Shown here one piece after another: positions 32,839 to 41,886 of a stretch of DNA of 64,000 nucleotides. The position numbers were made by a program, and so were the translations under genes. The first letter of the stretch is position 1. Every line of letters begins with the position of its first letter. The notes beneath the pieces were generated by a model, which was given only the letters and a program-made list of their open reading frames with translations, had not been told where the DNA came from and searched no databases. This stretch comes from Ascidiimonas meishanensis (lineage in GTDB: Bacteria > Bacteroidota > Bacteroidia > Flavobacteriales > Flavobacteriaceae): NCBI RefSeq assembly GCF_037782385.1, contig NZ_JBBEXD010000004.1:248001-312000 (forward strand), written 5' to 3'.

Positions 32839-35361
32839 ATGTGTAAAACCTTTATTGCTTTTTTACTTCTTTTGTCTACTTCTACTTATGCCCAGACAAG
32901 CATTCAGGGGAAAGTAAAAGATGCCAATACTAAGACACCAATACCTTTTGCAACCATACTTTTATCTTCTAATTCAAGCACCATTACCCATGCCAATGGT
33001 AGCTTTCAGATGGTATTAGAAAAACCTTCTAACTTTTTTACGGTTAAATACGCAGGCTATAATTCTATTAAAATCCCTATACTGAAAAATCAAAACTATT
33101 ACACCATTGAACTAAAGCCCAAAAAAGAAAATTTAGGTTCAAATTTAATAGATAATACAAGCGATTTTGCAAAGGATCTCATTCAAAAAACGATAGCTCT
33201 TAAAAAAAAGAATGACCCACTGTTTGCGTTACGTAGTTTTCGCTATAAAATGTATAATAAACTTCATATTACTGCCAATCCAGATTCTATTGTTTCTGCC
33301 CCCGATTCCATTTTTATCAGAAAAAAAGGAAAATGGAAACTTGAACGTATTGACTCTTCCAACATCATTTTAAAAAAACAATTGCGTAAATCACATCTTT
33401 ATTTGAGTGAAAAAGTGTCAGAAGTGCGATTCAATAAATCTAAAGGCTTTCAAGAGTACGTTACTGCCTCTCGTATGTCTGGATTTGAAAAACCCGTAAA
33501 CGAGCTTTTTACACTACAACTACAATCATTTTCTATATACGCCAACACCTATACAATAATGGGAAATGATTATAAAGCACCCTTGGCAAAAAATGCTTTA
33601 AAAACCTACAACTATAAGATTTTAGATACGGTTAAGAACAACAGTAGAGAAGCATACATTATATACTTTTCACCAAAAAAGAAAAAGGTTAAGAAAGCAA
33701 TTCAAGGACTTATTTATCTGGACAAAGCAAGTTTAGCAGTTCAGAAAGGAGTTATAGAAATCAATTCAACTATAGATGTATCTGCTATTGAAAATTTTAG
33801 ATATATAGAAGAGGAAAAAATTTGGTTTCCAATAGAAAAAGAGATTAAGGTTCAAAAAGGACCTAATTCTGATCAAATTTCATTGTTTGGAAATACCATT
33901 AATCTGGAAAAGAGAAATAAGTCTATGAACGACTCTATTTCTTTAAGTACGAATGAAAAGAAAGTATCAGATTATGCGCAGTTAATTTCTAAAGAAAACT
34001 ATTTTGATCTAACACTTAACCCAAAAATGAATTTTCGTGGCAAAGGGATTGATATTGTTCTTGATGATCAAATTACTTCACGAAGTGAAGAATTCTGGAA
34101 TTTATACAGACAAGACAGTATTACCAAAAGAGATAGAGAAACCTATGTCTTTCTTGACAGTCTGAGTAAGTCAAGAAAAGTGGAAAATAAACTAAGCCTG
34201 ATCCGAAAGCTCACACAGGGTTATTTGGGTACAAAATTCATTGATTTTGATTTAAGATATCTCATTAAATACAATAATTATGAAGGTTTTAAGCCAGGAG
34301 TTGGTGCAATTACCAATAATAACTTTTCAAAAAAGTTTAGATTGAGCGCATATGGGTTATACGGATTTAAAGACAAAGATTTTAAATATGGCCTTGGAGC
34401 AGAAGTGCGGCTTGACAGATTTAGTGATACATGGGCAGGGTTTATGTTTACAGATGACCTTACAGAAACCGGGAGTGAAGGCTTTATAACAGACGGACGT
34501 GCTTTTTATGTTTTTGAACCACGACTTTTTAACATCACCTTATTTCACAAAAATAAAACCCTTAGCCCCTTTATCAAACACGATATTACATCTGCCTTAA
34601 CTGCTAAAATTCAAGTAAACAAAAGTGACATAGCACCTACATTTGATTACCTTTTTTTCAACAGGGGGCAATTGTTCAATAATTACAAAATCGCTTCGTT
34701 ACAAATGGCATTGCATTGGACACCTGCTAATAAATTTATCGTGTCTGATGCAGGAAAAAAGATCTTCAAAAAGAGTTATCCTCAATTTACCGTTCAATTC
34801 ACTAAAGGTTTTCAGAATTTTCTAGATGCTGATTTTAGTTTTTCTAAGCTTAACTTTCGTGGTATCTATGAATTTTCTCCCCTTAACGGAACAAGTACCT
34901 CCTTTTTATTTAGAGCAGGAATTGCCTGGGGAGACCTTCCTATTACAGAACTTTATCATGTCTCCCCAAATAATCCAGATGACTCTGCCATCTTAAGAAG
35001 ATTTGCTGTGGCTGATAGCAATAGTTTTGAGACTATGTTTTTTAATGAATTTTTTTCAGATAAATACCTCTCTTTTCAAGTACGCCATAAGCTAAAACGC
35101 TTTCATATCTCTAATAAATTTAAACCCCAATTAGTGATGGTTTCTCGCTTTGCGATTGGAGATGCATCCTCACAAGACAAACATCTGAATTTTAATTTTA
35201 ACACGTTAGAACAAGGGTATTATGAAAGCGGATTTGAAGTTAACCAATTATTTAAAGGTTTTGGTATTAGTACATTTTATAGATATGGCCCTTATGGGCT
35301 TAAGGGCTTTGATCAAAACTTCTCATTTAAGTTTACTTTTAATTTTAGTTTAGGATTTTAG
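32839..35361 (+). CDS. DUF5686 outer-membrane protein with CarboxypepD-like domain
   Basis: An 840-residue protein with a signal peptide (MCKTFIAFLLLLSTSTYAQ) and an N-terminal carboxypeptidase-regulatory-like beta domain (IQGKVKDANTKTPIPFATIL). A long DUF5686-type region follows. The C-terminal 400 residues are rich in alternating aromatic strands and end FSFKFTFNFSLGF, a typical outer-membrane beta-barrel C-terminus with terminal Phe. Related proteins resemble TonB-dependent receptors without a plug and have no known function. It lies 45 nt upstream of the RND/MMPL exporter and may be co-transcribed with it, with transport across both membranes as the simplest idea. Confidence 0.82.
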   Translation: MCKTFIAFLLLLSTSTYAQTSIQGKVKDANTKTPIPFATILLSSNSSTITHANGSFQMVLEKPSNFFTVKYAGYNSIKIPILKNQNYYTIELKPKKENLGSNLIDNTSDFAKDLIQKTIALKKKNDPLFALRSFRYKMYNKLHITANPDSIVSAPDSIFIRKKGKWKLERIDSSNIILKKQLRKSHLYLSEKVSEVRFNKSKGFQEYVTASRMSGFEKPVNELFTLQLQSFSIYANTYTIMGNDYKAPLAKNALKTYNYKILDTVKNNSREAYIIYFSPKKKKVKKAIQGLIYLDKASLAVQKGVIEINSTIDVSAIENFRYIEEEKIWFPIEKEIKVQKGPNSDQISLFGNTINLEKRNKSMNDSISLSTNEKKVSDYAQLISKENYFDLTLNPKMNFRGKGIDIVLDDQITSRSEEFWNLYRQDSITKRDRETYVFLDSLSKSRKVENKLSLIRKLTQGYLGTKFIDFDLRYLIKYNNYEGFKPGVGAITNNNFSKKFRLSAYGLYGFKDKDFKYGLGAEVRLDRFSDTWAGFMFTDDLTETGSEGFITDGRAFYVFEPRLFNITLFHKNKTLSPFIKHDITSALTAKIQVNKSDIAPTFDYLFFNRGQLFNNYKIASLQMALHWTPANKFIVSDAGKKIFKKSYPQFTVQFTKGFQNFLDADFSFSKLNFRGIYEFSPLNGTSTSFLFRAGIAWGDLPITELYHVSPNNPDDSAILRRFAVADSNSFETMFFNEFFSDKYLSFQVRHKLKRFHISNKFKPQLVMVSRFAIGDASSQDKHLNFNFNTLEQGYYESGFEVNQLFKGFGISTFYRYGPYGLKGFDQNFSFKFTFNFSLGF

Positions 35362-35405
35362 GCTTCCTCATTGGCATTTTCTACCTTTGCGCAGAATTTT
35401 TTTAG

Positions 35406-37796
35406 ATGGCAACTTCGTATAGCAGAGACTTTTGGGCAAGCCTCGCACGTCTTATTTTAAGGAATCGTATTATAATACTACTCCTATTGGCAGCAATGAC
35501 CGTTTTTTTAGGGTCACAATGGAAATACATGCGTTTCACGTATACAGAAGCAAATCTGCTACCGGATGATCATCCTGTAAACCTTGAATACAATAAATTT
35601 CTCGATATTTTTGGAGAAGAAGGTAATCTCATCGTATTAGGAATTAGTGATACTGCTTTATTTACGCCTAAGATTTTTGAACGCTGGAATAAGCTTAGTA
35701 AGCAACTAAACGCATTTCCAGAGGTAGACCTTGTATTATCTACTGATAATCTTAAATTGTTAGTAAAAGACACCATAAATCAAGAATTTACTATAAGACC
35801 ATTTCTTTCAGGCAAGCAAAAAGATCAAGAGTATATTGACAAGCTCAAAGACAAGCTTTTTAAAAACCTTCCTATTTACCAAGGCTTGCTTTACAATGAA
35901 GAAAACACTACTGTTAGAACTGCTATCTATATTGATAAAGATATCGTTAATACCTCGGTAAGAAAAGATTTTGTTTTTAATGACTTTATTCCATTAATAG
36001 AAACATTTGAAAGAGAAACCAACATTGACATTAAAGTGTCTGGCATGCCTTATATCAGAACACTTAATGCACAAAATATTGTAGATGAAATAAGTGTTTT
36101 TATAGCTGCTGCGCTTTTAATTACCTCCCTAATTTTTTTCTTCTTCTTTAGATCGTTCAGGGCTACTTTTATTTCAATGATCGTCGTTATTATTGGTGTT
36201 ATGTGGGCTTTTGGAATACTAGGATGGCTCCATTATGAAATTACAGTGCTCACTGCGCTTATTCCACCGCTTATTATTGTAATTGGAATTCCTAATTGTA
36301 TTTTCTTAATTAATAAATATCAACAAGAAGTAAAAAAACACGGTAATCAGGCAAAATCTTTACAGCGCGTAATTTCCAAGATAGGAAACGCCACTTTAAT
36401 GACCAATGTTACCACTGCTGCAGGCTTTGCCACCTTTATTGTCACAGAAAGTAAATTGCTCAAAGAGTTTGGTATTGTGGCATCTTTAAATATTCTAGTG
36501 ATATTTATATTATCGCTACTCATTATTCCTATTGTTTACAGCTTTATGTCGTTGCCCAAAAACAAACACCTTAAGCATCTAAACAAAAAATGGATTGAAG
36601 CTTTTGTAAACTGGATGGAAAATACCGTTAGACACTACCGTATCTCTGTTTACATTATAAGCCTTATTCTTTTGGTAACATGTATTATTGGTATCTATCA
36701 GATTAGAATATCGGGAAGCCTAATTGAAGACATGCCCAAAAAAGCAGCTTTTTTTAAAGATATCCGTTTTTTTGAAAAAGAATTTGAAGGCATTCTTCCT
36801 CTCGAAATTATGGTAGACACTAAAAGGAGGAATGGTGTCATGAAACTTCCTACACTTAAACGCATGGAAGAAGTAGAAGAGTTAATAAGAGACATCCCAG
36901 AATTATCAGACCCAATTTCAGTCACAAGATTAGTAAAGTATTCCAAGCAGGCCTATTATAATGGCAACCCAGACTATTTCCAATTACCTAATAATCTTGA
37001 AAAAAACTTTATTCTATCTTATGCTAAAAAATCATCAGATAAAGTAGATCTTCTTAGTAGCTTTGTAGATTCTACTGGTCAAATAGCACGTATCACTACA
37101 TTTATGAAAGATATAGGCACTGACAGGATGGAACGTATTGAAGAGAGTTTAGAAGATAAAATATCCAAAGTACTGCCACCAGAACGTTATGAAGTGACCA
37201 TAACTGGAAAAGCATATTTGTTTACAAAAGGAACCAAGTATTTGGTTAAGAATCTGGTAATTTCACTTACACTTGCCATATTCTTAATTTCACTTTTTAT
37301 GGCTTATATGTTTCGTTCTTTTAGAATGATTATTATTTCTTTAGTACCTAATTTATTTCCACTAATCGTAACAGCTGGGGTAATGGGTTTTGCTGGTATT
37401 CCTATTAAACCATCTACCATATTAGTTTTTAGTATTGCCTTTGGTATTTCTGTAGATGACACTATTCATTTTTTAGCAAAATATCGTCAAGAACTGTCTG
37501 ATAATAAATGGAAAATAAGAAAATCAGTATATGCTGCACTAAGAGAAACTGGAGTTAGTATGTTTTATACCTCTATTGTACTCTTTTTTGGATTCTCTGT
37601 TTTTATGACCTCCAGTTTTGGAGGTACTGTTGCATTAGGAGGTTTGGTATCGGCTACTTTAATGTTTGCTATGTTGGCAAATCTTATTTTACTTCCTTCC
37701 TTATTATTATCTCTGGAACGAAGTATTGCAAATAAGCAAGTACTCAAAGAACCTAATATTAATATTCTTACAGAGGCAGAATCTGAAGAAAATTAA
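35406..37796 (+). CDS. MMPL/RND-family transporter
   Basis: A 796-residue inner-membrane exporter of the RND superfamily, MMPL type. It has two halves, each with one membrane helix, a large periplasmic loop and a bundle of five helices. The first bundle has FRATFISMIVVIIGVMWAFG and the second FGISVDDTIHFLAKYR, with the paired acidic residues that carry protons. Proteins of this type export lipids, hopanoids or pigments; the cargo is not known here. No membrane fusion protein is encoded nearby, as is normal for MMPL forms. The gene closes with a terminator. Confidence 0.88.
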   Translation: MATSYSRDFWASLARLILRNRIIILLLLAAMTVFLGSQWKYMRFTYTEANLLPDDHPVNLEYNKFLDIFGEEGNLIVLGISDTALFTPKIFERWNKLSKQLNAFPEVDLVLSTDNLKLLVKDTINQEFTIRPFLSGKQKDQEYIDKLKDKLFKNLPIYQGLLYNEENTTVRTAIYIDKDIVNTSVRKDFVFNDFIPLIETFERETNIDIKVSGMPYIRTLNAQNIVDEISVFIAAALLITSLIFFFFFRSFRATFISMIVVIIGVMWAFGILGWLHYEITVLTALIPPLIIVIGIPNCIFLINKYQQEVKKHGNQAKSLQRVISKIGNATLMTNVTTAAGFATFIVTESKLLKEFGIVASLNILVIFILSLLIIPIVYSFMSLPKNKHLKHLNKKWIEAFVNWMENTVRHYRISVYIISLILLVTCIIGIYQIRISGSLIEDMPKKAAFFKDIRFFEKEFEGILPLEIMVDTKRRNGVMKLPTLKRMEEVEELIRDIPELSDPISVTRLVKYSKQAYYNGNPDYFQLPNNLEKNFILSYAKKSSDKVDLLSSFVDSTGQIARITTFMKDIGTDRMERIEESLEDKISKVLPPERYEVTITGKAYLFTKGTKYLVKNLVISLTLAIFLISLFMAYMFRSFRMIIISLVPNLFPLIVTAGVMGFAGIPIKPSTILVFSIAFGISVDDTIHFLAKYRQELSDNKWKIRKSVYAALRETGVSMFYTSIVLFFGFSVFMTSSFGGTVALGGLVSATLMFAMLANLILLPSLLLSLERSIANKQVLKEPNINILTEAESEEN

Positions 37797-37816
37797 CACA
37801 ATTGATTTAAATGTTG

Positions 37817-37857
37817 AAAGGCCTGCCGAAAATATTAATTTTCGTGCAGGCCTTTTT
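37817..37857 (+). terminator. Terminator after the MMPL exporter
   Basis: AAAGGCCTGC / GCAGGCCTTT encloses a second stem CGAAAAT / ATTTTCG with one bulge, and a T-run follows. Confidence 0.93.
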
Positions 37858-38053
37858 AGGTTCCCCCAAACCTACTGTCATTTATTTCTTTTATTAATAG
37901 TATAATCACTCTCTTAACGTAAATTCAAAATTAGGAAATAGGTCTTCTTAAAATAAGGGTTATTTTCCCCTATTTCTATTTTTTAAATAACCAAAGTACA
38001 CTTTTTAAGATTTTAAAAAATTCATTTTATAGATATCTTAATCATGAAACATT

Positions 38054-38061
38054 TATCTTTG
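38054..38061 (+). promoter_or_regulatory. Probable asnS -7 box
   Basis: TATCTTTG fits TAnnTTTG. A start of transcription near 38067 leaves only about 6 nt to the first ATG (38073) and 18 nt to the second (38085), which is why the second was chosen. Confidence 0.5.
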
Positions 38062-38084
38062 CACCCTCATAAATGAAACATATA

Positions 38085-39518
38085 ATGAAGGAATTCAGCA
38101 TTATTGAACTTCTGGAAGAAGGTAAAGTTTTACAAGAAGTAACTTTAAAAGGATGGGTGCGTACATTTAGGAGCAATAGATTTATTGCATTGAATGATGG
38201 CTCTACTATTCACAATATGCAATGTGTGATTGATTTTGAAAAGTTTGATGAAGCTTTATTAAAACGAATAACTACCGGTGCAGCTTTAGAAATAAAGGGT
38301 ACTTTGGTTGAAAGCCAAGGAAGAGGTCAAAATATCGAAATTCAGGTAAGTAGCTTTAATGTATTAGGTGATTCCGATCCTGAGGAATACCCCATACAAC
38401 CCAAAAAACATTCCTTAGAATTTCTTCGAGAGAAGGCACACCTTCGCATTCGTACGAATACATTTGGTGCCATCATGAGAGTACGTTCTAAACTTTCTTA
38501 TGCAGTTCATGATTATTTTCATAAAAACGGATTTTTCTATATACATACTCCCATTATCACGGGATCTGATGCCGAAGGAGCTGGAGAAATGTTTAGAGTC
38601 ACTACATTAGATGCTAAAAACCCTCCCCTTACGAAAGATGGAAATGTGAATTATGAGGAAGATTTTTTCGGTAAAGAAACCAACCTTACCGTTTCCGGTC
38701 AGTTAGAGGTAGAAAACTATGCTATGGCCCTTGGTAAAACTTATACCTTTGGACCTACCTTTCGAGCTGAAAACTCCAATACGTCAAGGCATTTAGCCGA
38801 GTTTTGGATGATTGAGCCTGAAATTGCATTTACTGATTTAAATGGCAATATGGATCTTGCAGAAGATTTCATCAAACATGTAATTCAATTTGCACTGGAA
38901 AATTGTAAAGATGATCTGGAGTTCTTAGAAAAAAGACTATTGGAAGAAGAGAAAACCAAACCTCAGGCAGAACGCAGTGAAATGAAACTAACCGAGAAGC
39001 TGCATTTTGTATTAGACAATCATTTTAAAAGAGTAAGCTATACAGAGGCAATTGAGATTTTAAAGAATTCTAAACCCAATAAGAAAAAGAAGTTCAAATA
39101 TCCTATTGAAGAATGGGGAGCTGATCTACAAAGTGAACATGAAAGGTTTTTGGTAGAGAAACATTTTAAATGTCCAGTTATTCTATTTGACTATCCCGCA
39201 AATATTAAAGCTTTCTACATGCGCCTTAACGAAGATGAGAAAACGGTACGTGCTATGGATATTCTTTTTCCTGGAATAGGGGAAATTGCAGGAGGCTCAC
39301 AAAGAGAAGAGCGTTACGATGTTTTAAAGCAAAAAATAACCGACCTTGGAATAGACGAGCAAGAATTATGGTGGTATCTTGAATTACGCAAGTTTGGCAC
39401 AGCCGTTCATAGTGGTTTTGGCGTTGGTTTTGAACGCTTGGTTCTTTTTGTAACTGGCATGACAAATATTAGAGATGTAATTCCTTTCCCAAGAACCCCT
39501 CAAAATGCAGAGTTTTAA
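38085..39518 (+). CDS. asnS: Asparaginyl-tRNA synthetase
   Basis: A 477-residue class IIb synthetase that charges tRNA-Asn. The N-terminal OB fold (VTLKGWVRTFRSNRFIALNDG) binds the anticodon. The catalytic domain shows motif 2 (TFRAENSNTSRHLAEFWMIE) and motif 3 (GFGVGFERLVLFVTG). An inserted charged segment near residues 290-350 (LLEEEKTKPQAERSEMKL) is common in Bacteroidota AsnRS. The start at 38085 is preferred over 38073 because of the promoter position. Confidence 0.96.
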   Translation: MKEFSIIELLEEGKVLQEVTLKGWVRTFRSNRFIALNDGSTIHNMQCVIDFEKFDEALLKRITTGAALEIKGTLVESQGRGQNIEIQVSSFNVLGDSDPEEYPIQPKKHSLEFLREKAHLRIRTNTFGAIMRVRSKLSYAVHDYFHKNGFFYIHTPIITGSDAEGAGEMFRVTTLDAKNPPLTKDGNVNYEEDFFGKETNLTVSGQLEVENYAMALGKTYTFGPTFRAENSNTSRHLAEFWMIEPEIAFTDLNGNMDLAEDFIKHVIQFALENCKDDLEFLEKRLLEEEKTKPQAERSEMKLTEKLHFVLDNHFKRVSYTEAIEILKNSKPNKKKKFKYPIEEWGADLQSEHERFLVEKHFKCPVILFDYPANIKAFYMRLNEDEKTVRAMDILFPGIGEIAGGSQREERYDVLKQKITDLGIDEQELWWYLELRKFGTAVHSGFGVGFERLVLFVTGMTNIRDVIPFPRTPQNAEF

Positions 39519-39603
39519 AGCCTATGATACCTTAAGAAATAATTTTAAATATCCAACTCTGAAAAAACCATTATCGTTTTTAAGAATAAAATTACGATTT
39601 GAG

Positions 39604-39637
39604 GCCGACTAACACATGTTTAGTCGGCTTCATTTTT
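39604..39637 (+). terminator. asnS terminator
   Basis: GCCGACTAA / TTAGTCGGC is a 9-bp perfect stem with a 7-nt loop, followed by TTCATTTTT on the plus strand. It sits at the 3' end of the small peptide gene on the other strand. Confidence 0.85.
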
Positions 39638-39808
39638 CTATTGTAAATTATCCTCTTCCCCTAAAGAATTGACACAAACTCTAATGATACGAGAAATTTT
39701 GTCCTCATCAGTAAAAGTAGCTCCTCCTTTAACATTGCTTTTTACATTTAATTTTGCAATAGTAAACCTATTTAACCTTAACAATTTGTTCTCTTTTTTG
39801 TTGCTCAT
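39638..39808 (-). CDS. Small double-glycine-leader peptide, probable RiPP or bacteriocin-like precursor
   Basis: A 56-residue open frame on the minus strand. The N-terminal half, MSNKKENKLLRLNRFTIAKL and then NVKSNVKGG, matches the leader of Bacteroidota natural-product precursors with Lys-rich start, TIAKL helix and a GG cleavage site at residues 29-30. The predicted mature peptide, ATFTDEDKISRIIRVCVNSL plus GEEDNLQ, is 26-27 residues with one Cys and several Ser/Thr. It lies 24 nt downstream of the TPR/AraC regulator in the same direction. No modification enzyme or peptidase-ABC exporter is found in the window, so processing is unproven. Confidence 0.65.
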   Translation of the reverse strand: MSNKKENKLLRLNRFTIAKLNVKSNVKGGATFTDEDKISRIIRVCVNSLGEEDNLQ

Positions 39809-39832
39809 AGTAACAGTTTTTAGTTTAAATAA

Positions 39833-41572
39833 TTATTTGATGTTCTTTTGAAGCTGTTTTATAAAAAAAGAAGGATATATACCTGTTTTTTTATAAAAAG
39901 CTTTTGAAAATGATTCGGTATTATTAAAACCAACTTCATCTGCTATTGCTTTAATAGCATAGTTTTTAAATACCCTATCGTTCTGTAATCTTTGCATCGT
40001 ATAATCTATCCGTAAATCATTGATATACTTACTGAAATTTTTTTGTTCGTAAAAATTGATAAGCTTAGATAGATACTTTGAATTGGTGTTAAATTCTTTG
40101 GAAAGAGAACTTAGCGTAATAGAATTCTTTAAATATCCCTCATTTTCTACAAAAGCTTGTAGTTTACTCTGAATTTCATGAACTAACTCTTCTGAAATAC
40201 CAATCGTTTTTAGATTGGTACTAGCTTGATCTCCAACCGTTCCTGTATCATTTTGGTTTTTTGAAGATTTACTATTCTTGGTTGCACTCGTCTTTAATAA
40301 TTCTTCAAAACGCTTCTGGTATTCTCTTTGTTTTTTCACATAATAATAGATGGTAAGTGCGGCTACAACCAGAAGTGCAATAAGAACATAAATCCATCTA
40401 CCAATATTCCTTTTACCTTTATTTAGCGCTACAATTAATTCCTCTTTTTCGGCAAGTAATTGCGGTGTATCGTATTTCTTAACTATATATGTATTCAGGT
40501 AACGATAATTGGAGTTTAAAACACTGTCCACCTTTAGCAAACCTTCTATGGTTTTAAGTAGATTACCATCATCCCTATTTTTTCGGTAGTAAGCAATCAT
40601 ACGGTCATAGGCATCTCTGCTTTCTGGTTTTAAATCATTTGTGATTCTGAATAAGGAATCTACTTGTTTGTAATAGGGCATTCCCAAGATCATATTATCA
40701 GACTCCTCGTAAGCCCTTCCTATATAGTAATAGGTTACTATAAGATTAGGATTACTCTTTGTTTTTTCAAAATATTTTACTCCTTTAAGCATGCTATCTA
40801 AAGCTACTTTAGGGTCTTTTTTTTCTAAATAATTAATCCCTTCGTTAACTATAAAATGCGAAAGACTATTTGAATCTTTAATTATGGAAGCTTCCTTATA
40901 TCCTAGCTTATTTATGGTAGAGGAAGAGTCAATTGAACCTAATCTACGATATGCATTTGATAATGCATGCAATACAGACAAATAGAAATAATTATAAGGC
41001 CCCATACTCTCTTTACCTTCCAAATATTGCTTGCAATTTTTAAAAATTTCTTTTGCCTCTTTGTGTTTTGAAAGACGAACTTTAAGGGTTCCAATAGAAT
41101 ACTGGATGAAATAGGGAAACTCTTCGCTATCTACGGCATTAGAAAGTTGATCTGCCTGAAGATAGGAATCCAGCGCTTTTTTGAAATTTCTATTATCAAA
41201 ATAAAATCCACCCTTTTTAAAATAGGCGCTTGCCAAAATATTCTTATCACCTATACTTTTTGCCACACCTATAGTACTATCGCAGTACTTAATAGCCATA
41301 TCATTAGAAACTAAATATGTCATCAAAAGATAACCTACTTGTAGTTCATTCTTATTACTTTCAATTTTAGCCTTTTGAATATACGCCTTTGCATAAGCTA
41401 AAGAGCTATCAGGTAAAGAATCAAAAAACGTTGAATAATTTTGCTCGAGAATTTTATAGTCTAAAGAAATCAAGGAATCTATTATCACAGATTTGTCCAC
41501 GTGCTGCCCACGGCCCAATAAAGAACAAAGTATTGATACGCAGAAAATTGTGTATAGTTGGAAGGGCCGCAT
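39833..41572 (-). CDS. TPR-containing membrane-bound AraC-family regulator
   Basis: A 579-residue protein with an N-terminal signal-like segment and tetratricopeptide-like helices over residues 40-380. One membrane helix (RWIYVLIALLVVAALTIYYYV) comes next. A cytoplasmic C-terminal AraC-type DNA-binding domain of about 100 residues contains LSKEFNTNSKYLSKLINFYE and IADEVGFNNTESFSKAFYKK. The TPR part would face the periplasm and sense a ligand or peptide. Such one-component regulators are frequent in Flavobacteriaceae. It lies directly upstream of the small GG-peptide gene in the same direction, so control of that gene is plausible. Confidence 0.85.
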   Translation of the reverse strand: MRPFQLYTIFCVSILCSLLGRGQHVDKSVIIDSLISLDYKILEQNYSTFFDSLPDSSLAYAKAYIQKAKIESNKNELQVGYLLMTYLVSNDMAIKYCDSTIGVAKSIGDKNILASAYFKKGGFYFDNRNFKKALDSYLQADQLSNAVDSEEFPYFIQYSIGTLKVRLSKHKEAKEIFKNCKQYLEGKESMGPYNYFYLSVLHALSNAYRRLGSIDSSSTINKLGYKEASIIKDSNSLSHFIVNEGINYLEKKDPKVALDSMLKGVKYFEKTKSNPNLIVTYYYIGRAYEESDNMILGMPYYKQVDSLFRITNDLKPESRDAYDRMIAYYRKNRDDGNLLKTIEGLLKVDSVLNSNYRYLNTYIVKKYDTPQLLAEKEELIVALNKGKRNIGRWIYVLIALLVVAALTIYYYVKKQREYQKRFEELLKTSATKNSKSSKNQNDTGTVGDQASTNLKTIGISEELVHEIQSKLQAFVENEGYLKNSITLSSLSKEFNTNSKYLSKLINFYEQKNFSKYINDLRIDYTMQRLQNDRVFKNYAIKAIADEVGFNNTESFSKAFYKKTGIYPSFFIKQLQKNIK

Positions 41573-41886
41573 TAAGTATTTTAGAGTTTACAGCACTAAG
41601 GTACTATTTTTTCTGAATTTAACTTCCTTTCAACTATAATCTACCTATTTTATCGGTGGTTTTTAATTAGTAGTATAAAATTTATCTGTCAAATCATTTA
41701 AAAAATTAAATCAACTATAAATATACCCGAAATAGTACCTTAAAAATATTAACTCAGTATTAATAATGGATATCTTGAGAGCAAAAAAAATACTATTGCT
41801 TAATAAAGATATTAAAATCATTTAGTTCAAAAGCCTAATCGTAATTTCCTTATTTTTGTTGTTACAAAAAGAAGTCAATAAACCTT
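41573..41886 (+). promoter_or_regulatory. Divergent intergenic region, rpoN promoter at its right end
   Basis: This 314-nt AT-rich region separates the AraC-type gene from rpoN. TATTTTTG at 41851-41858 fits the -7 consensus and would start the rpoN transcript about 23 nt before its ATG. No clear -33 is visible and no small gene was seen. Confidence 0.4.

Noticed and set aside
39669..39851. 60-codon plus-strand frame
   Set aside because: It overlaps the GG-leader peptide gene on the other strand, which has a recognisable leader; the plus frame has none.
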